Origin: Asterochloris sp. CNOR1
Taxonomy: Eukaryota; Chlorophyta; Trebouxiophyceae; Trebouxiales; Trebouxiaceae
Assembly (NCBI GenBank): GCA_963969365.1
Contig: OZ017752.1
Span: 868,001 to 932,000 of the forward strand
Direction of reading: 5' to 3'
Length of the DNA stretch: 64,000 bases
Both the position numbers and the translations under genes were made by a program. Shown one piece after another: positions 42,701 through 52,521 of the stretch (position 1 is the stretch's first letter; every line of letters starts with the position of its first letter). The notes under the pieces are model-generated. The model was not told the DNA's origin, did no database searches, and saw nothing but the letters and a program-made list of their open reading frames with translations.

Positions 42701-45700
42701 AGGCAGCCAGCCAGGCGCTCTGATGTTGACCAACTACAGTCATGTCCTGGGTGCTAGTCTTGATGCTGGATGCGCTGAGCTGCTTGCTGGTCTCGTCATG
42801 GAAGGCATCAAAATAGCTATGCCCCTGGTGGCTTGCTGACTCCTGTGTCGTCCTCGGGTGCAGACCTCGCTGCTGGATGCGCTGCGCAGCACCTCAGTGG
42901 CAGCGGGCGAGGCTGGCGGCATCACTCAGGTCTGTCGAATTGCATGCTGCTGCCGTGGTTGGCATCAATACTTATAGTTGCCTGGCAGCATGCATCCCGC
43001 CATGGCTTCCTGCCCGCTCAGGGGTTGCCAGAAGCCTGCACCGCTGCAGCATTGCCGCGCCCCAGCTGTTTCCCCCCTGCAGCACATTAGAGCCCTCTAA
43101 GGTGGCCATGCTTGCGCCGCCCTCAAGACTGATCCTGACCAGCAGTGGCCTGACGCTGCCTCCTGCCTGCAGCACATTGGCGCCTTTGAGGTGGCCATGC
43201 CAGGGAGCCAGAAGTCGCTGACCTTTCTGGACACGCCTGGGCATGCTGCCTTCAGTGCGATGCGCGCCCGTGGTGCCGCCGTCACAGACCTGGTGGGTGC
43301 CTGCCGCAGGCAGCTGCCAACATGGCATGCTCCCTGCTGTGAGACCATGCGCCCTGGCAGCCAACAGTGCTGGTGGTGCCCTCCCATGTTCCTGCTCATG
43401 GCGCCGGTGGCTGCAGGTGGTGCTTGCAGTGGGGCCTGACTCAGCCTTCCAGCACAGCTGGCCCCGTACAGCCACTGGTCCTTTGATACTCATCCCGCAG
43501 CTGGGATTTCACCATCTTATCATATCGCCCGGCCCATGGTGCTGGTGGCTGCAGGCGGTGGTGGCGATGGGCGGCCATTGTTCTGCTGCTGACAAGTGCA
43601 TTCCGTGACCCAGCCCCTGGCGTCGGTGGCTGCAGGTGGTGCTGGTGGTGGCAGCTGATGACGGCGTGATGCCGCAGACGAAGGAGGCGCTGGCCCATGC
43701 GCGGCACTCAGGGTGCCCCACCGTGGTTGCACTGACCAAGTGTGATGTCGCCATGGTGAGCCTGCAGCAGCAAGCCTATCAGCACACGGACAGCATCAAG
43801 CCCTGGATGTCGTGCTGGCTATGGCCCCCTGGGAAGCACTGAGTCATGCCCACTGCCATACAGGCTTGCACTGGCAGGGGATCTGCCTGTCTCCGCATCT
43901 GCCAGTGCCTGGAGACGACTGGTTCCCCGCCAAGGCCAGGGGCTGGTGAACAGTGTCTCAGGCTCATGTGTGACAAGGGACAGGTGCCTCAACACCTCAG
44001 CATTGCCTCTGACATGGCATCATGCCCTGCCAGCTGGCCTGCCGGCATGGAGGTGCCCCTGAGGATGCTCATGTGCCAGAGCTGGCAGCTTTGACAGGGC
44101 TTCTGTATATGCCTGCAGGCTGACCCAGCCCGTGTTCGGCAGCAGCTGCTGGCAGAGGGCTTAGAGCTGGAGGAGGCTGGCGGCGACGTACAGGTTGTGG
44201 AGACAGCCGCACCCGTCGGGCTTGGACTGGCTGAGCTCGAGGACGCCCTCCTGCTTCAGGTCAGCTGCTGCTGCTGTACTGTCAGCAGGCAGGGGATGCA
44301 GTCCAAGCAGGCAACTCGTTGTGGCATATACAAGCTACAAATGTAGGCTGATGATGCAGGGTGGTGCATGCTTTGTTTTGCCCCTGGCAATGTGCACCAT
44401 CATGACCCCGTGCAATGTCTGGGTGCCTTGCGAGGCTGGAGGCTGGACGCCACCCTCTATTCACAGAGGGGTCGAGGGCAGTGCCAAGGCTCAGTGTTCA
44501 CCCTGAGCGCCCAGGCTGCCTGCAGACTGCCACATTTGAGCCACTTTGGCCAGCACCAGCCGTGCAGCCGCTCCGCCTGCCCTGCTGTGCCAGCAGGCAG
44601 TGTGGCATTGCATGCATTCCCTGGCCTGCCTGCAGGCTCATAAGCTGAAGCCCAGCACCAGGCGTCTGGGCCTGCGGGGGTGCTAGGCTTCAGCTTATGA
44701 GCCTCTGGCCCTGGGTGGCCTGTTGAGAGACTGCATGCATGTTGAGCAGCCCTGCTGTCTGCAGGCTGACCTGAGGGAGCTGCAGGCTGGCATCAGCAAC
44801 AATGCTGAGGGAGCCACCTTGCACCCCGTTGTCGGCACCTTACATGCACCCTTGGCTGCCTGCAGGCTGACCTGCTGGAGCTGAAGGCCAGCACCAGCCG
44901 GGCAGCTGAGGGGGTGGTGGTGGAGGCATCCCTGGACAAGGGACAGGGCCCTGTGGCGACAGTCATCATCAAGCAGGGCACCCTGCGCACGGGCCAGTTC
45001 GTGGCGGTGGGCAAGGCCTGGGGCAAGGTGGGCTGGCTGCCTGTCTGGCCGTGTGCTGGATGTGAGGCCGCTCCTCCCCTGATGCGGCAGTCACTGCCAA
45101 ACTCTCTCTGCATGGGGCAGGTTGTGAAGTGCGCATGGCTTGGGACGTGGTGAGCCGCCTGGTGGAGTGACAGCCAGGCCGAGGCCCCTGCCTGCTGCAG
45201 CAGCACCTCCTTCACGATCTCCAAAGTTGAGCGTGATGGCTCTGGGCAAGGCCTGGAGCATGTTTGCGTACCTCCTGGACCCCTTGCGGCAGTGGGTCGT
45301 CTGTCTCCACCCAAGTCCAAGTCACGTACCTGCCAATAAGCTTTGGTGCCTGCAGGTGCGCTCCCTGAGGGACGCTTCAGGAAAGATGCTGAAGCAGGTC
45401 AACCCTGGGCAGCCCGCAGAGATCTCAGGTCTCAAGGGGGTGCCAGAGGCTGGTGACCCCCTGGCCGTATTTGACAGGTCAGCCAGAGTTTCTTGTCCTG
45501 AGCTGCTTGATGGCTTGTGCACCGTCCATCTTGCTGCCTGTAGCACCGTCCACTTTGCCCCTACATCTTTCCAAGGCACCATGCACAGGCTGCACAGATC
45601 AGTGAAGCAGAGCATATCTGGTGCTTAAGCACTGCACAAGCCTTCCTGCCGGAGTCCTGCTGGAGTGCATGCCGCCATAGCATTCCTGAGAGCTTGCCAG

Positions 45701-47345
45701 TGTGTTGCGTGCAGTGAGGAGCGGGTGCGGCGCATCAGCACTGCCCGCACTGAGCGGGCTCAGGACCGCCACTTCCGGCAGAGGGCGGACAGTCGGCGGC
45801 AGCTGAAAGAGCGCACGCAGGCTGCCTCTGCCTCTGAGGGCGAGACCGAGGAGGCCTCTGCCCGCGCGGAGACCGCGCCGGAGCCCACCCTGAATGTCCT
45901 GATCAAGGCAGACGTGCAGGTGCATGGCCCACCTCTTGCCTGTCGCACGACGGTCATCACTGATGCTTCAGGGTTTGCCTTGAGTGCTGTTCTGCAGCGT
46001 AGAGGGGCCGACCCGGCCTCAGGCACTGCCTGGAGCTTGACAAGAGGTACCCTGTGCGGTTTGCCACAGCATGTGGCTGCAGCAGCACCATGACAGGCCA
46101 TCTTTGACGCGCTAGAGCCCCCCACAACTTTCATGCTGATGTCAGCAAGACAAGGCTCAGCTGATCAGCGGCTTGGCCTGGGTGCCCAGGGCAAGCTGCG
46201 TTGGTGCGCAGTGGTGGGGGCAGTGATGGGCGTGGGATTGAGGTGGGGTCCACAGGCCACTGCTTGAAAACTGGAAGCAGGTGTGCAGGTTGTCAAGGGG
46301 CTGAGGTTGCCTTCATTGCCAGCTGAGCGCTGCATTTCAGCTGGACAGATGGGTCAAACATGCCATTGTGAAGCAAAGCTGCCTGCGTGGGCCCAGCGCT
46401 GGTGAGTCCCCTGCAAAAGGGCTGCAGCCTGCCTCATTTGGCTGCAGGGCTCAGCTGAGGCAGTGCGTGACGCTGTGGCCGCCCTTGGCGACGAGGAAGT
46501 GCGCCTAGAGGTGGTCTCCACAGACGTGGGCCCCATCACAATTGCTGACGTGGAGATGGCACGAGATATAGGCGCCAACATCCTGGCCTTTGGCGTCAAG
46601 CCGGCCGTTGCGGCCGTGGAGACCAGCGCCAAGAACAATGGCGTGCGCATCTGCCAGCAGCGCGTCATCTACCATATGCTGCAGGATGTGAGTACATCTG
46701 GCCTGGGCCCATGCATGCCTCAGTGCATAAGGACAGGGTGGCCTGCCTCTGATGCGCTGCAAGCTACTCAGTTTCAGCACAGCCTGCATGCCTCGAATGT
46801 GCTGCAACATAAACTATGCATCCACAGGAAGGTTGATTGCTCATGTGGGGTGCCTGAGATGCGCAGTGGGGAGAATCCGTCCTGCACCCATGTCTGCTTG
46901 TGAAAGCTAAGTGGTGCCTGTCTCACAAGTGATGCAGTAAAAGCTACTCAGCCCTTAATCTACAACATGAGGTGTGCTGCAGGTTAAAAACATGCTAGCC
47001 GAGCTGGCGCCTAGGGTGGAGCACGAGGTCACCGTCGGCCAGGCAGAGGTGCTCCAGGTCTTCCCACGCAAGACCAAGCAGCCCAGTGCCATTGCCGGCT
47101 GCCGAGTCAAGAGTGGCAGCGTGGAGGCTGGGCAGCACTTTAGGGTGCTGCGCAGAGGACAGAATGTCTTTGAGGGGCACTGCGAGTCCATCAAGCGGCA
47201 CCAGCAGGAGGTGGAGCGTGTCGGCAAGGGCACGGAGTGTGGCATCCTCTTGACTGGCTTCACAGACTATCAGCAGGGAGACGTCATAGAGTGCTGGCAG
47301 ACGGAGTGGCGCAGGACTCGGGAAGTGCAGCCGTTGGGAAATTGA
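39780..47345 (+). CDS. Translation initiation factor IF-2, mitochondrial type
   Basis: IF-2 is the GTPase that brings initiator tRNA to the small organellar ribosomal subunit. Exons: 39780-40981 (long, Q/P/W-rich, low-complexity), 41326-41675 (poly-Gln), 41938-42019, 42298-42371, one uncertain near 42420-42480, 42534-42576, 42864-42929, 43173-43292, 43636-43755, 44119-44259, 44866-45027, 45356-45477, 45715-45919, 46448-46687 and 46983-47345. The G domain has G1 GHVDHGK/TSLLDAL (split by an intron), G2 region [13 protein letters not shown]3 LDTPGHAAF, and [19 protein letters not shown]4 reads LTKCD, with Thr in place of the usual Asn. Domain II ([20 protein letters not shown]) and the C-terminal domains ([58 protein letters not shown]) are complete. 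Wording such as [16 protein letters not shown] and the [18 protein letters not shown] ending is closer to mitochondrial than plastid IF-2. Confidence 0.92.
43079..43203 (+). repeat. Decoy copy of an IF-2 exon start, with an in-frame stop
   Basis: The real exon starts at 43173 after CTGCAG with CACATTGGCGCCTTTGAGGT (HIGAFEV). Ninety bases upstream another CTGCAG is followed by CACATTAGAGCCCTCTAAGG, whose reading hits TAA after five codons (HIRAL-stop). Both are followed by GGCCATGC. The upstream block is a decayed duplicate of acceptor plus exon start. Confidence 0.75.
43403..43664 (+). repeat. Three copies of an IF-2 acceptor plus exon start
   Basis: The real exon begins at 43636 after GGTGGCTGCAG with GTGGTGCTGGTGGTGGCAGC (VVLVVAADD). 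Similar blocks GGTGGCTGCAG + GTGGTGCTTGCAGTGGGGCC at 43407-43437 and GGTGGCTGCAG + GCGGTGGTGGCGATGGGCGG at 43546-43576 lie upstream in the intron. Neither continues into conserved sequence. Confidence 0.6.
44632..44915 (+). repeat. Direct and inverted partial copies of an IF-2 exon start
   Basis: The real exon starts at 44866 (CTGCAG, then [44 protein letters not shown]). One copy at 44761-44810 reads CTGCAG GCTGACCTGAGGGAGCTGCA. A second at 44632-44662 reads CTGCAG GCTCATAAGCTGAAGCCCAG CACCAG. The last is followed by its own inverted copy, so the intron holds direct and reversed duplicates of the same exon edge. Confidence 0.7.
44634..44704. repeat. 26-bp inverted repeat (hairpin) in an IF-2 intron
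   Basis: The left arm at 44634-44659 (AGGCTCATAAGCTGAAGCCC + AGCACC) and the right arm at 44679-44704 are reverse complements with one mismatch, separated by about 19 GC-rich bases. In RNA this would form a long stable stem. Confidence 0.85.
45946..46016 (+). mobile_element. Possible relic of a Ty3/gypsy polymerase (RT-RNase H junction)
   Basis: Within the IF-2 intron 45920-46447 a short plus-strand frame reads [20 protein letters not shown]. This resembles the xTDASxxAxGAVLxQ motif at the start of the RNase H domain in Ty3/gypsy retrotransposons. RYPVRFA, weakly like the later AERRYPV segment, appears about 35 codons later in another frame. No terminal repeats, integrase or other domains are seen. 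The match is short and could be chance. Confidence 0.3.
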
Positions 47346-47432
47346 TTGTCAGACTGATGCCTCAAAACAAAACTAGACAGCTAAACTCAGACAAGAACTC
47401 CTCACTGCCTACTAGTGACCCAAGGCTTCTGC

Positions 47433-48489
47433 TTACGACCCCCGCAGACCACCAAAGATCTTCCCAAGGAGGCTTCCCACCATTCCAGAGTCTTCTTGTG
47501 ATGTGTGGTCGTCCTCATCAATGCCAAGGGACCTCAAATGATCCATGAGTATCTGCAGCATGGGGCAAGGGCCTCAGCTCAACATCAGAGCAGGGTGCAG
47601 GTTTCCCTACATCCAAAATCAGAGTTGCCTCCCAGCGCAAGCCTGTATCAAACTCACATGGACATGCTGTTCTGTGGCTGGCTTCACAGAGTACTCCCCT
47701 GGTGGCACGCCCTCGCAAATCAGCTGCCTTTCGTCTAGTACTGCATCAAGAAAAGATCGGTTAGAAGGACTCTGCCAGGTCAGGAAAGCTGTTGCAGGCG
47801 GAGCATGGCTCAGGAGGTGCCGCTGCAGACACAGGAGCGGTCTCGGCTGCAGAGCAGCTGCAATGTGGGGCGCCTCACCATAGCAGTAAGTGAAGCAGTC
47901 CTCGTCATCCACTTCACGGCAGAGCTTTGCTGCAGGGATCTGATCAGCGTGCTGCAGACTCCATGGCCAGCTGAGGTCAAAAGGCAACATGAGCATCTAG
48001 CCAGCTATTGCTTGCATCAAGACAGCAAGGGGCAGTGGCGGAGTGCAGTGCCCTCAGTGTCATGGAGCAGGAGACTGACCTGCCTGGGTGCTGCTGTGTG
48101 CACTGTGTAGTTTCCTGGCAGAATTGTGTCACAGACAAGGTCTACAGCAAGGCCAGACTGTCAGTCGTTGGATGTCTTTTGCCAGCATTCAGAACGCAGT
48201 CCTAGCCCTTGCCCTCACATCCTTCCTCCGTCATGTATGCGGGCAATGCCTCCTTGGGATCCTGGCCAGCGACTTGAGCCAGCTCCTCAACACTCTTCTC
48301 CTGCAGGCTTAGCCAAGCGGCCGCATTGATGACAGGGCTGGTGCACACATCTTCAGGTGCAGTTGAATGGACTGCATCCCTTGCCTTACTTCGACGGCAG
48401 ACATGCTTGGCAGGCCTGACAGGGCCAAAGACCTTCTGCTGCCTTGACACTGCTGTCTGTGTGGTGTACATGCCAGCTGTGCGATGCAT
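47433..48489 (-). CDS. Unrecognised small protein, possibly plastid-targeted
   Basis: Four minus-strand exons join in phase: 48489-48219, 47929-47879, 47740-47688 and 47552-47433, giving about 164 residues. The N-terminus (MHRTAGMYTTQTAVSRQQKV, then FGPVRPAKHVCRRSKARD) is rich in Arg, Lys, Ser and Thr and almost free of acidic residues, like a transit peptide. An alternative start is the Met at 48471. The mature part has an acidic helix (LQEKSVEELAQVAGQDP), a short Cys-bearing stretch (KLCREVDDEDCFTYCYVLDE, RQLICEG), and a Gly-rich C-terminus (MVGSLLGKIFGGLRGS). I cannot assign a family. The close phase agreement of all splice joints makes a real gene likely. It converges on IF-2 (87 bp) and diverges from the Mpv17 gene with only about 55 bp between start codons. 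Confidence 0.6.
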
Positions 48490-48544
48490 GCTGCACACTA
48501 GACAGTCGGTCTGTTGCTGCTTAATTATTCAGGGACTAGAGGAG

Positions 48545-49774
48545 ATGCTCTCGGGTGCAGCTGACAGCGTGACCAAGCTCCTTGTGATCTGGAAAGCGGT
48601 AAGCCCTGGATCGCTGCCTGCTGTTGGCAATGCTGGTGCAAAGTTAAGTCAATGCAATTTAGAAGCCCATCACATCTGCAGTCATGAGAAATTTCGCACT
48701 GGGCAGGGGCTGGCATGGGTGGTGCCGCAGCCAGGCAGGCATCACACGTAGGGGAGCTAGGCGTTCGACTCAAGCATCCAGCTCTGGCCCATCTTCCCCT
48801 GCTGCACGACCTGGAGTGGGCCATGTGCTCTGCTTGATAGACTTGCAGGTTCATTCTGTCCTGTCACATATGTCCTGACACATTGCAGGGCTATTTGAGC
48901 AATCCTGTGCTGAAAGCAGGCATCACATCTGGCAGCTTATCCCTGGCTGGGGACGTCCTGGCTCAGCTGTTCACGCAGCGATCGCAGAGGGGGCTGGTAG
49001 GTGCGACACCTGCCTGGACTGCCTCTTTTTGGCACAGGCCAGCGCCGTTTGCAGCCTTTGCATCAGGCAACAGGGCAGCTCCATCTGCGCCACTGCATAT
49101 CACAACTTGTCTCCTGCAGGGGCCTTCACACCTTGACCTGCAGCGATCAGCAAGGATGGGGTCTTATGGCCTCCTGTTCTACGGCCCCTACCAGCATTGG
49201 TCAGATCATCCCACAGGCTTTCTCTGCTTCAGCAAAGCAACAACACAGTCTCTTCGACCATGTCTGTGGCTGCCCTGTCCTTCAGGTGGTACAGCCTCCT
49301 GGGGCGAAATTTCCCGCAGCAGTCCACCGCTCACTTCTTGAGCAAGGTGTGTGCAGCGTGAGGCTGCTGAGTCTGTGCCATCTGCTCTTTGCCATGCACG
49401 ATACAGCCGATATCGCCTGATGAGCTACAGGTGGCGCTCAATCAGCTCGCACTGGCTCCCGTGGTCTTGACAACAGTGTTTGCCTGGAACCTGCTGCTCA
49501 CACAAAAGGCTGATGAGATACCTTCCAAGATCAAGCGCGACATGGTGCCAACCATGATCAACGGTGAACGAGTCTGCCCCTCGCATGACGGATGTGCAGG
49601 TGTTCGTCCCCGGCCTTGAAGGTGTTGTGCTGTGCAGGGTGGAAGTTCTGGATCCCCGCAAGTTCCATCAACTTCTGGTTGATCCCTGTGCACTCTCAAG
49701 TGCTGTATATGTCAGCCTGTGGGCTGCTCTGGACTGCATACTTGTCTTATTCATCCAATAGGAAAATTGCGTGA
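48545..49774 (+). CDS. Mpv17/PMP22 family membrane protein
   Basis: Members are small four-helix proteins of peroxisomal, mitochondrial or plastid membranes, thought to form channels or influence membrane permeability. Six exons join in frame: 48545-48598, 48889-48996, 49120-49199, 49286-49346, 49431-49563 and 49638-49774, giving 190 residues, a normal family length. Typical features are YLSNPVLKAGITSGSLSLAG followed by DVLAQLF, RMGSYGLLFYGPYQHWWYSL, and the C-terminal signature WKFWIPASSINFWLIPVHSQ with LLWTAYLSYSSN. The start is the least certain point: translation could begin upstream, because the frame stays open before the ATG at 48545 and an AG acceptor (ATTCAG/GGACTAGAGG) lies just ahead of it. 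The C-terminus RKIA shows no peroxisomal SKL-type signal. Confidence 0.9.
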
Positions 49775-49825
49775 ATGCCAGGCAATTGGTTGACGAAATT
49801 GAATGAGCTGCATCATCACTGTCAC

Positions 49826-52290
49826 TCAATGCAGCAGGAGGGATTGCAGCAGGCCTGCAGTCTGCACCTTGCCATTGAGAGCCTCCTGGATGTCCAGGCC
49901 ACTGTTGACAATGGCAAACAAAACAAGAAGGACCGTGCCATTCCAGGCTCCATGGATCAGCATGGGGGTCAGCAGGTTTCTGGAGCGCACGTAGGAGAAG
50001 CCCAGCAGGGTGCCTAGCGCAAAGAGCTGCGGGAAGTCCTTGATTGAAGCGTGGGCTGCAGCAAAGCCCAGACTGCTAATCAGCACGCTGCACCATGTGG
50101 GCAGGTACTTCGTCAGAGTGGTTAGCAGGAAGCCGCGGAACACCGTCTCCTCTAGCAAGGGGGCCAGGATGGCTGTGATGGTGAAGAGGCTGGCAAAAGT
50201 GGGCACATCAATACTGATGATCTGTGCCACGCCATCAACAGTGCCCTTGCCACCAGAAAACAGGCTCTGCAGCAGCAAGGAAAAGCGTGAGGCATGCAAC
50301 GGGTGCAGGCAGAATCAGCAGACCAGGCTCTGCAGCATAAGGGATTGATACAAAGCAAGGAGGTGGTGCAGGCAGGTTCAGCAGCTCAAGCTGGGAGATT
50401 GGCAGGGGCAGCCACTATGGAATAGAGCCCAGGTCAGGAGGTCAACTTGCACAAGCTTCTGGGTGCTGCTGATCACACATCACCATCTGTGAGAGACAAG
50501 CAGAGGCAGCGTCAGCAGCTGAAGTAAGCACACCGTGAGCAGTTGCGCCACTCACGTCATAACCTGCTGCAGACACGGCCGTGGCAGTCAGGCCCACTAC
50601 GAAAGGTGCCAGGACGACTCCCAGAACGGCCCACAGCAGCCACCCTTCAGGCTTTGTGATGGGTTGCCTGAAAGGAGCACTGTAGCTCAGAGCGGTGGGC
50701 AGGCACAGCTGGTGGTGCCAGCCATTGTGACATTCTTATGGAAGTTCCAGCAAGTGGCTCTGCAGCCTGCAGCCTGGCTGTGGCAACAGACTGTGAGCGG
50801 ATGTTCCATTGCAGAAGCCTGCAAAGGGTGTGCACAGGAGCCAGGGCCGACAGCTTGCTCTGCGACTTCCTGCTGATTTGAGCTGAGGGAGATGGCAGTG
50901 TGAAGACCTGAGTGAAAGCTCTGCATCCAAATGCTGGGATGTACCAAGACACTGGGCAGCATGCAGACGCGCATGTGGGATCTGCAGCCTGCTGTGGCAT
51001 CCACCAAGAGATTGCACGGTGTACAAACCTGAAGGTGAGCTTGAATATGTCTTTCTCCTCTGCTCCCTGCTCACTGGCCTTAGCCCTGGGCGAACGCACA
51101 ACGAAATTGATCACGCCAATGCCCACCACGGTCTCAAGGATCTACAGCACCAGAGCTTGAAGAGGACGCTGGTGGGAGGAAAGGTGGCAACGCTGGTGCG
51201 GCGTACTCTCACCTGGTTGTACAGGGCAAGAGCACATTTCTGAGTGGGACTGAGGGTTGACAAGTCCTGCAGCAAAGTGGTGAGCGGTGAGACACCGGCG
51301 GCATAGCAGGCGGTGAGCCAACCTAGGTGCCCAAGCATGCCTGCTCACCCTGACACCTGTAGCTGCAGCTGTGAGAGGGACCACTAGAAGGCCAACAGCA
51401 ACGAAGCTGAGCCCCCAGGAGATCATGCCAATGGCCAGCTCCTTGCGCCCCCAGGGCACCTGCATGGCGCACGCTGATGTGGGAGCAACTTGGCAGATCA
51501 AGGCACAACAGGTCCCGGCCAAGACCTGACTTGGGAAGCAGCCTTGAAGCACGCCAGCAGCAGGTTGGATGCAGACCAGCAAGCTGCTGGCTGGCAGAAC
51601 GAGGGCCAATGCAAGACTCGCGTCAGCATACTGGTCAGCACAGCGCACCTCCCACCCTTTATTGTAGGCCTGCCACTTCAGGAGGCCCCACTTTGTTTGT
51701 CCTGCTTTGTCTGTGCTGGCAATCCGCTGTGCTTCCCTTTGCTGCTGCTTGGGCTCCTGCTGCTGGTTGGGACCTGATCCGCAAAGAACAGACTTGAACA
51801 CCAGCGCCTGACACTCATGCAGCAATGGTGGCAGAAACAACTTACTGCCAGCCTGTGAAACTACCCTCCATCTCAACCTCTGTGTGTTCCTTGCAGCAGC
51901 AGCCCTGAATGCACCAGAGCTCTCAGCCTGGCTGCATCTGCCATGATGAGAACTGTCAAGCATTCACGAACCTGAGGGGATGTTGCAGCCTGATATGGTG
52001 GCATTGCGGGCACAGCATGGGAACCACTTGTTTGCTGCCTGCAGGAAAGAAAGACAGGGGCTAACCGCCAGATTCCACAGCCCCTCTCCCCGAGGGCAGG
52101 CATCGGTCCTGCAACGGTTCAAAGCTTGCCGTCCCAAGTTGGTCGCCCTCATACCAGAGCAGAGTGAGTTTGATGTCAACGACCTTGTCACACTTACAAA
52201 TTGCTGAGGCTCACCATAAGCCTGGACGTTGATTGCACCAGGGCCCTGCCATCTAGCAGGTCGGCCGCACACAAAGGCAGTGCCACAAGC
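49826..52290 (-). CDS. CPBP family (CAAX/Rce1-like, Abi) intramembrane metalloprotease
   Basis: The CPBP/Abi family comprises multi-pass membrane proteases related to Rce1; plant members are often plastidial. Exons on the minus strand: 51459-51349 (VPWGRKELAIGMISWGLSFV), 51266-51213, 51141-51029, 50667-50556 (QPITKPEGWLLWAVLGVVLA) and 50266-49826. The family motifs are intact in the last exon: LLEETVFRGFLL (EExxxR), GFAAAHASI (conserved His) and LIHGAWNGTVLL (HxxxN/D). Five or more hydrophobic helices are evident. The N-terminal exons are not certain: frames at about 52290-52215 (RPARWQGPGAINVQAYG) and 52060-51970 may encode a transit peptide, and no good ATG is seen for the first. Alternatively the start lies upstream near 52400 (MPEEASIIA). 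The 3' end lies only 51 bp from the Mpv17 stop. Confidence 0.85.
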
Positions 52291-52521
52291 CTGCACTAAT
52301 GTGCTGATGTGCTGCTAATCAACTGGCCTGCTCTGATTCAGATGCAAAGACTGCTGAAGCTGTCCTGACACCTCACACAGCGATGATGGAGGCTTCCTCA
52401 GGCATCAGGCATCAGCTTCAGGCAAGGCCACCCTTTACTCATCAAGTCATGCTCAGCTGGGCACACTCTCAGGAGTGCCACCTGCCTGAGAGAGGTGCAG
52501 ATTGCTAGATGTACTTGCTAC

